A stretch of 64,000 nt of DNA. It comes from Porodaedalea pini. Taxonomy: Eukaryota; Basidiomycota; Agaricomycetes; Hymenochaetales; Hymenochaetaceae. The stretch lies in contig NBAY01000041.1 in NCBI GenBank assembly GCA_002794775.1, positions 124,001 to 188,000 on the forward strand. Direction: 5' to 3'. Under the pieces are notes generated by a model, which saw only the letters and a program-made list of their open reading frames with translations, did not search any database and was not told where the DNA came from. Positions 47,801 to 58,713 of this stretch are shown here, in pieces; within the stretch, counting starts at the first letter, position 1, and each line of letters begins with the position of its first letter. The translations under genes were made by a program, and so were the position numbers.

Positions 47801-49636
47801 TGTTGATGCTCAGAATCTTCACCCGCGCGTCGAAATTCGGAAGCGGGAAGTAGAACTCACGGTCGAATCGACCAGGGCGGCGCAAAGCAGGGTCGACAGC
47901 GTCAGGCCGGTTGGTCGCGCCAATAACGACAACTTGCCCACGCCCGTCCATACCATCCATAAGCGCAAGCAACGTCGAAACCATCGATGCATGTATCTGG
48001 TCCTGCTTCGACGACCGCACTGGTGCGAGACCGTCAATCTCGTCAAAAAAGATGATCGAAGGTTGCTGGTTGCGAGCCTCTTCGAAAAGCAGACGTAGCT
48101 GTCTCTCGGCCTCACCCACCCATTTTGAGAGGACGTCGGCACCCTTGCGCATGAAAAACGAGATTCCCTTGCCATTGGACCGACAGCTCGCGGCCAATGC
48201 ACGCGCCAATAGTGTCTTACCAGTGCCGGGCGGACCGTGGAACAACACACCTCTGGGAGGGACTAGGTTGAAACGCTGGAAGACCTCCGGATATAGGAGC
48301 GGCAGGAGTGTCATCTCCTTCAGTGAGTTGATATCTATAGGTATTTTCAATGTGAGCAGGAGTTCTCATAATGAGTAGACTCACGGTCGTCCAGTCCCCC
48401 CACTTCATCGAAAGTCACGTTTGTATTTACGCCGAGAGGATCTGCATCTGCCAACGCCGAGTCACTAACTTTTCCCAGATTCGAAGGCGTGCCAGCTGCT
48501 GCCAGGCCCTCTGGGAAAAGGCCACCCCCACCCGCCGCGAAAAGCCCTCCGCCCGCACCTGCACCTGCGCCGAACGGCTTCCGCGGCGTACGAGTAGGTA
48601 CATCCGAGTCCGAGTCGTCTGCAGGTCCTGGCATACCCATGTATCGCGATAACACCGTACCATTCGCGCTCCACCCTGGTCCTGCACGACCCTTGCCCTT
48701 GTTCGGCCGCGCGCCCACACCTTTAGGAGGTCGCATCTCCTCGATCGGTGGCGGAATAGCATAATTGACCTGTTTAGTCCGCGCGCGTAGTCCATACGTC
48801 CGAGGACCGGTGTCATTCTCGTCGTTGTTCTCGTCATCGTCGACAGGCGTCGACGGCGCTTCTTCCATTAGCTCTTCCTCTGACGAGCCAGGTGCCTCCC
48901 CGTCTCCGACATCGATATAGCCGTCCTCCTCCGCAAGTTCGCGAGCACTCTTCTTGCGTGTTAGCCGCTGCGAACGTGAGCGAGTGAGGCGTCCTGTTGG
49001 AGGCGGTTCATCTGCATCGTCGACGTCACCCGCTGGGTCCACAGGCGGCGACTGTGACATTTTCTTCGACCTACTGCGAGTCATGCGTGCCGGAGCTGCA
49101 AGCGAGACCTCGCCCTCATCATCGCTGTTCACTCGTCCATGACCACCTCCCCGCGCACCGTTGCCTCGCGTGACTCGCGACGGCCGCTTGACGACCTCAA
49201 CTTGCTCGTCGTCCTGGTCGAAGAGGTTGTTGGCCTTGTCGTCGTCGCTCTCAATATAGTTCGGGCGCTTCGTCTGGCGGCCATGCGAGGTCGTGTACTC
49301 AGTATACTCCACTTCGACCTTCTGCGTGAACTCCTCTCCGAATTCGTCGGCTGCATAGTCGTCGTGAGCTGCACGACGCTTCTTCTTCGACACCGGACGC
49401 TCATCAACGGGGCTTGACATTGAGGCATCTCCTGCCGAATACTCGGAGCCAGATGGTTGTGTGAAAGAGTCAGAGGACTTGCGATTCCGCGTCGAGCGAC
49501 GGACGACACCCATTGAAACGTCGGCCACTGAACGCGCCATTCCACCAGGCAGTCTGATCTTCAGAGGTGATCTCTGCGTCTGTAGGTTCTCGAAATCGTC
49601 GTCGGGCTCGCCGTCACCGTCGGCGTCGCTGTACAT
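44826..49636 (-). CDS. ATAD2/Yta7/Abo1-type AAA+ chromatin ATPase
   Basis: The N-terminal third is acidic, basic and low-complexity with repeated RSRS-like and DDD patches. Then TFDEVGGLDD opens the first AAA+ module: Walker A GPPGTGKTLLARALAASC, pore-loop and Walker B SIIFFDEIDGLAPVRSSKQD, sensor VIGATNRPDAVDPALRRPGR and the downstream GYGGADLRALCTEAALNAVQ. A second, degenerate AAA module follows (RVVLHGEMGMGQGYIGAAAL, IYIPSLNGWC). A bromodomain-like region starts around YKGKFLTPAMFLEEIGKMVY. This order is that of Yta7 in budding yeast, Abo1 in fission yeast and ATAD2, which handle histones H3-H4 on chromatin. The C-terminus ends VDDLD. The start at MYSDADGDGEPDDD is the first well-placed ATG, but an earlier exon is possible. 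The first AAA module has intact catalytic residues. Confidence 0.88.
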
Positions 49637-49850
49637 GTAGTGGTTTTGCCTTTTGTCTGACAAGGAACCCGAGCATAGAGGTTGCCAAAAAGGGCTACTC
49701 CCGTGACATACTATTTCCTGATATGGGGTACAAAAAATCACGAGACATAACACCTCATTGTCACGCTGGAAGTCTCCCAAAGCCTGGCATGTTGAGAAGT
49801 ACTTATACATCATCTATTCAAGCATACGGCATCGAAGGACATTCAATATT

Positions 49851-50807
49851 CTATACAGAAACTGCATGTGGTCCTCTCTGCTTTATGTTCTCCGCAAGAG
49901 CGGGCAGCACACATTGTTTGACGAAGAACTCGTGGAATCGGTCGTCCTTGGTGAGCTCCGGGTGGAACGTCGTAAGCAAATGGCGGCCCTGGCGCAGTGC
50001 GACGACCGTGCGAGCGTCTCGAGGGTCCGTGTCGTCTTCATCTATGGATACAATCTGCTGGCCGTGCGGGAGTAGCGATGCGGAGAGTCGAGCAATAATT
50101 TGTACGGGCGGAGAGAGCGCAGAGGGAATAATATCGAGAATAACCTATAACAAAAAGAATTCATTCATGTCCTACCGAAAAGAGGGGTAACCTTACAGGT
50201 GCACGTATAAAGACGCCCGTGAACGGCCGATTTGGCTCACGCAAACCTTCAGTAAACAAAGGCGCTTCAAATGACTCGACCTGCAATGAGTCCGGTTAGA
50301 TGCCATATGAATCGAACGATCTACACTTACCTGAGAGCCCCAACCATTCCTAGCAGTCTTTACGTCGACGCCACCTAGGAGCTCCTGACCGCCCTTCTTC
50401 ACTCCTTCCGCCTCTCGTGATAGCAGAATGGCACCCGCACACGTCCCCCACACTGGCTTCTTTTGCACAAACTCACGAAGGGGTTCCGTCAAGCCCGCAA
50501 GCCGTGCGAGTAATGCAATGGTCGTCGACTCTGTACAGTAAACTTTCAGAAAGTTGTACAACAGAAAAAAGGTAACAAACGCACCTCCTCCCGGAATAAT
50601 CAGCCCGTCGCACTGTGCGATGTCCTCAACTTGTCGGATGAGCACGATCTTAATAGGTCTGTCTACGCGTACTTTCTGTAGCATGACTTGATGCTCAGCG
50701 AATGCGCCTTGCATTGCTGCATATTCAAACATCAGCATAAATCCAGAGCCTTGGGTGTCCGAGTTCGCACCTAAGATCCCAATTACAATGGCATTTTCTT
50801 GAGCCAT
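49851..50807 (-). CDS. Pyridoxal 5'-phosphate synthase glutaminase subunit (PDX2)
   Basis: Class I glutamine amidotransferase of the PdxT/Sno type. The product opens [20 protein letters not shown] and carries [19 protein letters not shown], the nucleophile segment [17 protein letters not shown] with its Cys, [23 protein letters not shown] and the His-Glu pair in [14 protein letters not shown]2 hydrolyses glutamine and hands ammonia to PDX1, which builds PLP. The GGES motif is completed by splicing out a short intron near 50,530. Two further introns lie near 50,300 and 50,170. The start is only 281 bp from the divergent phosphorylase gene. The end reads HAVSV then TAG. No PDX1 partner lies in this window. 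Confidence 0.92.
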
Positions 50808-51088
50808 CGTTCACTTCCAGAGTCAGAGACCTTGGGCGATGAGAGTGACTGGATGGGGGGCGAGTCAGAGCCATGGGAGAGATGGGCAAAACTGACGCAG
50901 ATCCCTAACTCTACTTGTGCTACTTACTGTATATGGAAGTGTGCAACAATTTTTATAGAGTTCCGTCACGCAATTATTTTTACAGCTTACATCGATCTCC
51001 AGACGATGAACATCACTTTCGAGCATCATCCACGACATTCTCAAAGCTCTTTGCTCGTGGAACAGCGAAAAATATCGTATCTACGACA
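50808..51088. promoter_or_regulatory. Bidirectional promoter, PDX2 / phosphorylase copy 1
   Basis: 281 bp between divergent start codons. The right part (about 50920-51088) is homologous to the upstream region of the inverted second phosphorylase copy, but clearly more diverged than the transcribed region is. Confidence 0.5.
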
Positions 51089-52165
51089 ATGGCTGCAGAG
51101 AACTCATCCGAAAAAGGTAGACCCTGTCCGTTCTCTCTGTATGCACCGGACTCTGAACTCCTTCCATAGTTCTCGTAGGAATCATCGGAGGCAGTGGACT
51201 GTACAATCTTGATAACTTGACCCCTGTGTAAGACTGTGTGCTATCTACACAACAATCTAAACTAATGGATCACTCTGATCAGCAAACAAGTCACTCCAGA
51301 TACCGTGAGCCTAAAGGATGAAATCTCTTAAATGAAAAACCAATCTAACTCAAAGGATAGCCTTGGGGTCAACCAAGTTCACCCATTACCATCGCAAAAG
51401 CACCAGGAGGAACACTCGTCGCATTCCTTGCTCGCCATGGTCCAGGTCACGCTATCCCACCCTCCGCAGTACCCGCACGCGCAAACATCGCCGCACTTAA
51501 ATCACTCGGTGTCCGTCTCATCGTCGCTTTCTCCGCCATCGGTTCCCTCCGTGAGGAGATTAAACCGGGTGATTTCGCCCTCCCAGATCAGATCATCGAC
51601 AGAACAAAAGGCGTCCGTCCCGCATCCTTCTTCGAAGGAACCAGCATCGTCGCTCATGCCCAGTTCGGAGACCCATTCGCGAACAAGCTTGTCACCTTCC
51701 TCGAGAGCCGCGTGCGAAAGGCACTCGAAGACACCGGTGCAGATCTGCATACTGGGAAGACGATCGTGTGCATGGAAGGCCCACAGTTCTCGACGCGTGC
51801 AGAGAGCAAGATGTACCGTGCGTGGGGAGGCGATCTGATCAACATGAGTGTGCTCCCTGAGGCAAAACTGGCACGCGAGGCTGAGCTTAGCTATGCGCTT
51901 ATTGCGACATGCACTGACTATGATTCGTGGCGAGAGAACAATGAACCTGTGACTGCGGCCGAGGTGTTCAAGACGCTGAAGACGAATGGGGAGACTTCTC
52001 GGCGTCACGGAGCTCATCGTTGCTGACCTTCACGACGCAGCAGAGGACGGAGACATATTGTCTGAGGAAACTGGATCGATGCAATATTCGATCATGCCTC
52101 GATCGGAGAAGCAGAAAGACGAGGACAGGCGGAAGCTGGCTTTCGTGCTGCCAGCTTACTTCTCA
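50920..52165. repeat. Inverted duplication, left copy (~1.25 kb)
   Basis: The segment covers part of the promoter and the whole phosphorylase gene including introns, and matches 58717-59950 in reverse orientation. Introns and exons differ at only a few percent of positions by eye. The upstream part has small indels and many more substitutions. Homology stops abruptly at the stop codon. Confidence 0.9.
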
Positions 52166-52168
52166 TAG
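51089..52168 (+). pseudogene. S-methyl-5'-thioadenosine phosphorylase, copy 1, frameshifted
   Basis: The product is an MTAP/Meu1-type phosphorylase that splits methylthioadenosine into adenine and methylthioribose-1-phosphate in methionine salvage. It shows [75 protein letters not shown] and [20 protein letters not shown]. Four exons have the same introns as copy 2. At about 52004-52006 two bases (GT) present in copy 2 are missing, so SRR is followed by HGAHRC and a stop at 52024-52026 in place of the last ~48 residues. The downstream remainder (to PAYFS) is still recognisable. As written this copy is broken. A sequencing indel in a short GT repeat cannot be excluded. Confidence 0.85.
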
Positions 52169-52449
52169 CGGAAAGTAGCATCTTTACTGAAGGCAGTATA
52201 TCTTTCCTCCATCAGAGTCTGTCTCAAGATACTCTTCGAAATAATATTGACTACCTGGATCAATGGTGCGCAGTAGCGCCATTATATCCGTGGCTGTTCG
52301 TTTGATGAAGCACAGCGATCAGTGATCAAATAGATACTGCCCTGAGCACTCCACACCTACTAGCACGTGCATTAGCATTTTCCTATTCAAAATCACTCTA
52401 CACCCTCTTATATTAATTCGTTGAGGATGTCTCCTCTTCGACTGCAACC
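52169..52449. other. Intergenic between phosphorylase copy 1 and DUF6593-like gene
   Basis: Short non-coding stretch that presumably carries the 3' end of one gene and the promoter of the next. No motif was identified. Confidence 0.4.
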
Positions 52450-53340
52450 ATGGGTCACTCATCCTCAACCCCGCTCAATGTCGGACACACCCGCCTCATC
52501 CTCTCCAACAATAGCCTTCGCAACAATACTATCAACTGCGACTCTCTGGGCATACACTACGAGCTTTCGACTCCAACAAACGGGTTAAAACTCAATCGCG
52601 TAACTTCGGTATCCAGATGGGACGCGCATCTACAACGAAGCGTCCTTGTGGCGGAATGGGAGAAAGACCTTCGGAAAGGACCGCATCCGCATAGCTTCGG
52701 GACGTCAGATTTATAGAGGCGGCTCGGACGCTGGTTTCGTATCCGTGGAAGAGTTCTTTCCACGAACGTCTGGTTTTTTTTCAGGCGGTAGCAGATTGTG
52801 AGTAACATTCAGCGTCTCCGAATAGACCCCGGAAATAATTTTGGGTGCCAAAGTAATCGCTCATTTACCGCGAGTAATGGGAAACATTACACTTGGAAAG
52901 CTCGTTCTCGGTCGTTGAAGGTGAGCACCAAATTTCAGGATGCTGGCTTTCTCATCAATTCCGTACGTTTACATTTGTTTACTTTGGGGTATAGTTGTAC
53001 TGTAGAGAAGACGGAAAAGTCCCAGTCGCGATGTTCTCTCGTCGACGTTACATTTTTAACCCACACAGAGCTTATATTCAGCTTTCGGCAGGCTGCGAAG
53101 ATATCCTGGACTATATCATAGGTATGTGGGCCTTAACATATCAACGTCTCGCGAATCTATTCTGACTGCATGCTGTTACTGCATTGTCATGTCAGTGGCC
53201 TGTGTCATCGCGGAGAGGAAGCGTAGAGAGGCAAAGAGTAAGTACGATTGCTTTATTTTCTTCAGCCTTGACGTTTAACCACTACACGATATAAAGAGCG
53301 ACAGTCTCAGTCTGCTTCCATTTCTGCATCGAGTAGCTAG
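52450..53340 (+). CDS. DUF6593-like protein (apparent one-base frameshift)
   Basis: The character is that of a small beta-rich basidiomycete family (DUF6593): a polar N-terminus (LNVGHTRLILSNNSLRNNT), YELSTPTNG, a VLVAEWE strand, then KDRIRIASGRQIY, then FTASNGKHYTWKARS, DGKVPVAMFSRRRYIFNPHR, DILDYIIVACVIAERKR and a Ser-rich end. Four exons joined by GT-AG introns (for example 52797-52852, 52920-52994) keep the frame, except near 52,662-52,665. There GAGAAAG carries one A too many, and reading through would give a stop at 52714-52716. Function of the family is unknown. Either a homopolymer assembly error or real decay explains the break. The domain name rests on pattern memory and not on a search. 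Confidence 0.6.
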
Positions 53341-54160
53341 GGGGTGCATGAAAAAACTCACATTGCGAGGGCCGAATTTCCCGTCAAACTTTGAGTATGC
53401 AATCTCTCTGCCTTTAATAAGCTATACTATTCGTACTACTATTGATGATGAGTTGTATTTATGCATGCATGCTGATTCTCTGCAGCCAAGTTATTAGAAT
53501 ACTATGTAGTATTCGTTATGTATGCTTCTCTGAGTAATTTAGATGTTTAGCACATGACTCTCTGACATATTAGGGCCGGTTTTCAGGGACTCGGCGTTCT
53601 CGAGTCAAATAGACCGCTGCGGCACGCTTGGATTCGGCCACCACAAACAGACAACAGACAACGACGACAACAGCCACGGCCACCACCAGAACGAGCACGA
53701 CTAGGCTCGCTTGGATCTCACAACCTTATAAATACTGCCACGATCAAGCTTGTAGCATTCGACAACCGTGAGCAACTTGTCACGCGAGATTTTGAAGTCT
53801 ACACCGAGCGACAACGCGACGTACAGCAGACGACGTCGAACTTGATTTCGCTGGCTAGCCCGGGAAAGACACCGAGAACGACCTTGAATCAACTCCAGCA
53901 AGACACCAGGATCTTGACCTCGCATTGAAGTCGCAAACACATTCGAAGCTATTCTACGATTATGACTTCCGTCCTTGCATCGCCCGAGAGAGAGACAGAT
54001 AAAAGGGCAAGCAAAGGTACGCATACAGGTATACTCTTATCGGGCTAATGACAAGTGCTTATCTGCCCGAGCAGACCTCCCGCACCTTTCGCTATCGCTC
54101 GACTCGCCACCTTCATCGTCGCCCTTCCCGTCACCTTCCTCCTCCTTCCTTCCCCCGCCT
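53341..54160. other. Intergenic stretch upstream of the SH3 gene
   Basis: About 800 bp without a supported gene. A 107-codon minus-strand open frame at 53701-54024 has no recognisable domain and overlaps the likely promoter and 5' untranslated region. A CAACAGACAACGACGACAAC-type low-complexity tract lies at about 53645-53670. Confidence 0.4.
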
Positions 54161-55153
54161 ATGCCTGGGGCGCATGAGTTTGCGAACAAACTTCCGATTC
54201 CTGTTTCGAAGAAGAAGCAGCGTGACAGCACCGAGAGTAGTGCGTCGGTTGCTACGGCGCCAGCAGCGTCTGCACCGGTGGGCGCCAACGGCACAGTTAC
54301 GCCCCCAGCTCAGTCTTCGCTGGAGAGGCGTCTATCATTAATAAACTCAACGCTCGGTAGCGATGGATTTAGAGGAGGCGAGCGACGGTCGTCGATCCAT
54401 GCCAAGCACGCAAGCCTCAGCTCGTCGCGCCGTGCGCCGCCGTCACCTAGCGTCTCGCGACGGACGTCTGGCGCACATAACAACAGCGTAGCCCTTTCCC
54501 GCGCTCCGTCGAATGCCACGACAACTGCGCGTCGACGTTCGCGCAACGTCAAAATCCGCGACTTTGCGTATCCTGCATCTGACGCACGGCATATAGGCCA
54601 AGGACCTGACGCACCGCGTCCGGGCCGTTCGCGCGCACCATCCGAGTACGATGACATGATGGGCAGCAGCTCACGCCGCAATTCAGGCTGGGGTGCGTTC
54701 CGCTGGGCAGGAAGCAAGCTTTGGGGCTTCGCGCTTGGCGGCGGGAAACAGCGTTCTTCCACGGATGAGGACGGCTTCGTGCCGACGTCAAGTGACTTCG
54801 CTCGCAACTTTGACGCTTCGAGCCCAAACGATGAACTCCCTTCTCTCGGCTTCTCTGGGGATGGGAATGATGAGAGCGAGGAGGACGACGATGAAGAAGA
54901 CAGAGAGGAGGGATATCCGGACCAAGACATGCCGCTTCTGCCAGGGCTTTACCGAGCGATGTATGCGTTCCTTCCTGAAGGCACGGCGGAAATGGCTCTT
55001 GCGGAAGACCAGGTCGTACGCATCATTGGACGCGGGGGTGGCGTGGGCTGGGCAGTTGCCGAGGATGAGTCGGGCAATCACGCTCTCGTACCAGAAAGCT
55101 ATCTCGAGGCCGTTCAGCTTGACGAGTCACCTGCCGATTTGGACTCTAATTAG
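54161..55153 (+). CDS. SH3-domain protein with disordered N-terminus
   Basis: A single uninterrupted exon. The C-terminus carries an SH3 domain recognisable from LYRAMYAFLPEGTAEMALA, EDQVVRIIGRGGGVGWAVA and NHALVPESYLEAV, in the order ALYDY-like start, acidic loop, Trp-containing strand, and Pro-X-X-Tyr at the end. Before it is a strongly acidic stretch (DESEEDDDEEDREEG). The first ~200 residues are Ser/Arg/Ala-rich and look disordered, with many potential phosphorylation sites (SRRTSG, RRRSRNVK). The general shape recalls fungal SH3 adaptors such as Nbp2-type proteins, but I cannot name an orthologue. The ATG at 54161 is preferred. The frame extends 62 codons further upstream, but that part (FPSPSSSFLPPP) looks like translated leader. 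Confidence 0.75.
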   Translation: MPGAHEFANKLPIPVSKKKQRDSTESSASVATAPAASAPVGANGTVTPPAQSSLERRLSLINSTLGSDGFRGGERRSSIHAKHASLSSSRRAPPSPSVSRRTSGAHNNSVALSRAPSNATTTARRRSRNVKIRDFAYPASDARHIGQGPDAPRPGRSRAPSEYDDMMGSSSRRNSGWGAFRWAGSKLWGFALGGGKQRSSTDEDGFVPTSSDFARNFDASSPNDELPSLGFSGDGNDESEEDDDEEDREEGYPDQDMPLLPGLYRAMYAFLPEGTAEMALAEDQVVRIIGRGGGVGWAVAEDESGNHALVPESYLEAVQLDESPADLDSN

Positions 55154-55701
55154 TTGATGGACCTTCCGGTATGGCTAAAGGACCTTCGCAGTAATGGCCT
55201 GGATCATGTCTTGTTACTGAACTGTTTGTGAACATTTCTTCTTCTTTTTTTTCTTGTTCTCGTCCCTTTTCTGCTTATTCGCGAATTACTTTTTATTCAA
55301 ACTCGCATTTTTCTGGAGCGTGCGCTGGTCGCGTCTTATGCACTCAGCGTTCATCGCTCACCATCCCCGCCCCCTAACCTTCAATTTCTTCATCAGTCAT
55401 CTCGCCTCTTCACCTTGATCTATCCATCTATCCTACTCTAACCTATTCCACCGTCATCTGACATCTCCAGTGTCTTATATCCATATATCATCCTGTCCCA
55501 CCTCTGTCTTTCATTGCAAGTTCTATATATGTGCCTGCCTGTTTCCGAAAAGCCCATCGTGCACATCGTCAATGTCGTATGTATATTGCATCTGCTTATA
55601 CAAAGACTGTAACTTTGTCCTCGCTCGTGCATGAATACTTTTATGTCCTTTTCTCAATTCCAAACTGTTATACAAAAGGACGGATGGTGCAGGTAGATGA
55701 A
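55154..55701. other. Intergenic, convergent 3' ends
   Basis: Pyrimidine-rich, non-coding sequence between the SH3 gene and the HAP5 gene. No gene is recognised. Confidence 0.45.
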
Positions 55702-56646
55702 TCACGACATCCTGTCCATGGATTGTGGGGGGTGCATGAGGTTTTGGAGCTGCGAAACAGGTACATAGGATTAAGCTGAATCAAGTCGACGGATGGCAGT
55801 TAAGGAACGTACTTCGTCTAACCCGACTTCGCCAGACATTCGCCTACCGCCCTCCTCAAGCTCTAACACCTCCGAATAGCGCTCGTGGTCCTTAATTCAC
55901 CACGGGATGAGTTTTTGAGTATACATCATGTTCTCTCTCGCATACCTCGTCTCGCTTCACGACCGTCATACTCGGACCTGCGTGCTTTGCTGCCCCGCTG
56001 CCACTGCCGCCCGCCGCCGAAGTAGAGCCAGCCGACATACCGGGTGCCTGAGGCGGGCGCTTCGAGCCAGGGAAGCCATCTTCGCGGGGTACGATGTCGA
56101 TGAGGAAGTCGAACTGGTCAGATTTGCTGAGCGCCTTGGCGATGTCCGAGCGCGAAAGCGTGCGCCGCTTGTTCGCGTCCGCGACGATGAATGCGCGTGC
56201 GGTGATTTCAGAGATGAAGACTGGCAGGAACGTGCATAAGTTTCACGTGAAGAGGTGTGCACCCTACGTTGGTGAGACTTTGTAAAGACCTACTTTCACA
56301 AGCCTTACAGAAGAGAATTGGAGCTATCCGACCGACGCATCGCGTCTCCTTAAGCATTTATCCGCGCAGACAGGTCAAACGCGTACCGTCAGCGGCGATC
56401 ATCTATCCGTTCAAGCGACAGGCAGTCAGTCATGAACTATCTTGAAGCCATTCGATGCGTACGCACTTTCACTTCCGGGTCGCTCTTCATGACCTTTTTA
56501 ATGCGTGCGAGCGGGAGGGCCGGGTGCCGAAAGTCAGGCGTCTCCTGCTCTGCGGTGTCGACCTGCCGCTGCCAGAACGCGCGCAGGAAGTCAGGCAGCA
56601 AGTCACCCGGCTGTACAAAGGGCGGAGTTGTCGGTATATCAGGCAT
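55702..56646 (-). CDS. HAP5: CCAAT-binding factor subunit HAP5 / NF-YC
   Basis: The histone-fold core reads [17 protein letters not shown], then MIAADAPIVFAKACEIFITE, then [20 protein letters not shown] and [12 protein letters not shown]. This is the near-invariant NF-YC/HAP5 sequence, preceded by [21 protein letters not shown]5 pairs with HAP3 through the histone fold and, with HAP2, binds CCAAT boxes. After the core come [11 protein letters not shown] and two more short exons ([35 protein letters not shown]) with intact GT-AG borders. The start at [12 protein letters not shown] is the safest. However, an acceptor at about 56694 and a perfect donor at 57587 suggest an upstream exon (ETQRAEAA in frame) behind an intron that holds a hAT-like MITE. 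Confidence 0.92.
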
Positions 56647-56907
56647 AGATACCAGTAGAGGAAGGACGTTGCTTGAAGACGTTTGGTCGGCTGCAACAGC
56701 GAACACAAGAAAGAATCACATGACCTCTACTTAGTTATAAATAGAACTCATACAATCTTGTATTAACTGAGCTCTGTAGCAATAATCTACTCAGAGAATC
56801 AAACAATTAGGCATCTAATCACGACTATCCAGAACCAGAAGCAGTAGCTCCTCGTCCTAAATCAATAGATATCAGCAAAGGTAAGCAGGTGAATACATGC
56901 AGGAACA

Positions 56908-56915
56908 GACTCACC
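56908..56915. repeat. Target-site duplication GACTCACC, left
   Basis: Perfect 8-bp match to 57581-57588. On the minus strand this is GGTGAGTC, a splice-donor consensus. Confidence 0.85.
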
Positions 56916-57580
56916 TATAGTTGCCGTTGTCCGGTCCATGGACCGCTGGACCAGGACCGGACCTGGACCGGACCGCGGTCCGGTCCACTTAAGGTCCAGA
57001 TGTGGTCCGGTCCAGGGTCCAGCTCTCCTGCCATTTTTCTGGACCGAGCTGGACCCTGGACCGGACCTGGACCGGAAGAAATATTTGTAGGGGTTAGTTT
57101 GACATCATTACTGGCCTCAAGTTGGTTGACAAAGAAGTAGAACAGCTCTAGTGAGACCGGAAGATGTGCTTGAGCTTTGCATAGCACTGTGACATGACTA
57201 CTTGCCTATGCAGGGGGTCTTCCATACCGTGTGAACAGGTTTTCTCAGGACTCAGGAGCAGGTCTGGTGGATACCAAGTGCCATATCCACCTTCTTTCTG
57301 AAACTTTTGAGTACAGAGATACTATAGATGTACTACATAGGCCTTTACAAATGCATGTCTTTGTCTCAAGCATAAATAGAATTAATTCAACTTTTTCTTC
57401 TCAATTTACCAGCGGTCCAGGTCCGGACCCGGTCCGGACCTGGACTGGACCTCAGGTCCGGTCCAAAAGCGGTCCAGTTGGGGTCCGGTCCAGGTCCGAG
57501 CTGAGCAGGAAAATCCAAAACGGTCCGGGTTACGGTCCACCGACATTTTGCCTGGACCGGACCGGACCGCGGCAACTATA
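56916..57580. mobile_element. hAT-like MITE, 665 bp, in HAP5 upstream intron
   Basis: The ends are TATAGTTGCCG and CGGCAACTATA. They are followed inward by tandem and inverted GGTCC/GGACC words (for example CCGGTCCGGTCC-type runs at 56928-57075 and 57414-57570). A perfect 8-bp duplication flanks the element. Eight-base duplications and subterminal short repeats are typical of hAT-derived MITEs. It has no coding capacity. It lies at the exon border of a probable upstream HAP5 exon on the minus strand. Confidence 0.88.
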
Positions 57581-57588
57581 GACTCACC
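57581..57588. repeat. Target-site duplication GACTCACC, right
   Basis: Partner of 56908-56915. Read on the minus strand it gives exon sequence GCAG followed by GTGAGTC, so the donor site itself was the target. Confidence 0.85.
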
Positions 57589-58713
57589 TGCTGCTTCTGC
57601 TCGTTGGGTCTCCGCAATGACACAGGTCACTATATGTGTATGCAACGGATGTAAAGCTATGAGTATGAAAGCATAACAAGCATGAGATATAATATTGTTC
57701 ATCGTGTGCCTGCGAGATAATCCAGCCGACCACGAGCTCGATATATGCGTTGAAAAGAGGTGCCGTAGAATGTCGCGACCGGAATCTTTCCGTTATTGTT
57801 GCAGTAACGCTAATGAAGCACATAAATCATTTTTGCAAGCGAGTGGAAAAATAAATTTCATGGAGCCTAGCACCTGCAAGGGTGACCATGATCGGGATTG
57901 CCAAGTGTAGCTCCTCCCATTGTTTGCGACAAACGTATTCTCACTTTCAGAGGCTATATGTCAGCTCCTATCATCGCCCAGAGAATCGTGAAAACACTTA
58001 CAACTTTCAACCACGCTGACGACCGGAGATCTGTGGAAACACTTGCTCCAACGGTGTGAATCCCGCGCTCGGGCCCATACGCAAGCTATTTCTCCCGTAG
58101 CGTTGCCTCTCCTACTCGGCAGTAACGACAATCCTTTTCAGATGGGCGTTCCCCTGGAGAATGTTGTACGTCTGCTTGTCAATCCTTTCCTTACAGTCGT
58201 GGTCTGAAAATGAAGGCCGAGGGCATTGCAGTCGATTGTAGCGTAGTCGATGTTGGGTAGTTCATCCTATCCAGATGAAGTCCTTTCTTTAATGAATATC
58301 ATCGTCTATGCGCAAAGTGGAAGAGTACCTCTGATTTTAGAGAGCGCTGACGCTCGAGCTGAAATCAGCGCAGAAAGAAACGCGATGCTGCATTTTGACG
58401 TTGATGCCGTCCACCGATGTTCGCGGAGAGGTGAACGTGGAGCATTGAAATAAAGTTATGGCAGCTGGGACTCCTGACTTGACGAAGGCACTGCAATCAA
58501 AACGTACGACGCGTTGATACTCTGAGGCTTTCGAAAGATGGCGCTATTGTTGATGAACCAGAATTGAAGTGTTTCTCGGGGTAATTGTAAACAGTGAATG
58601 GACCGTCGGATGTGGCAAACATTTGCTACATGCTCTAGAGTATCATGAGGGAGAAGTAAACAAATCTAATATGATCAGACTCGAGCTTTAGTTAGCATTA
58701 GACGCTGCTTCTT
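57589..58713. other. Stretch without a supported gene, except possible HAP5 5' exon
   Basis: About 57588-57613 may be the HAP5 upstream exon. The rest, including the open frame 58250-58453 on +, shows no domain I recognise. It probably holds the HAP5 promoter and the region downstream of the second phosphorylase copy. Confidence 0.35.
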
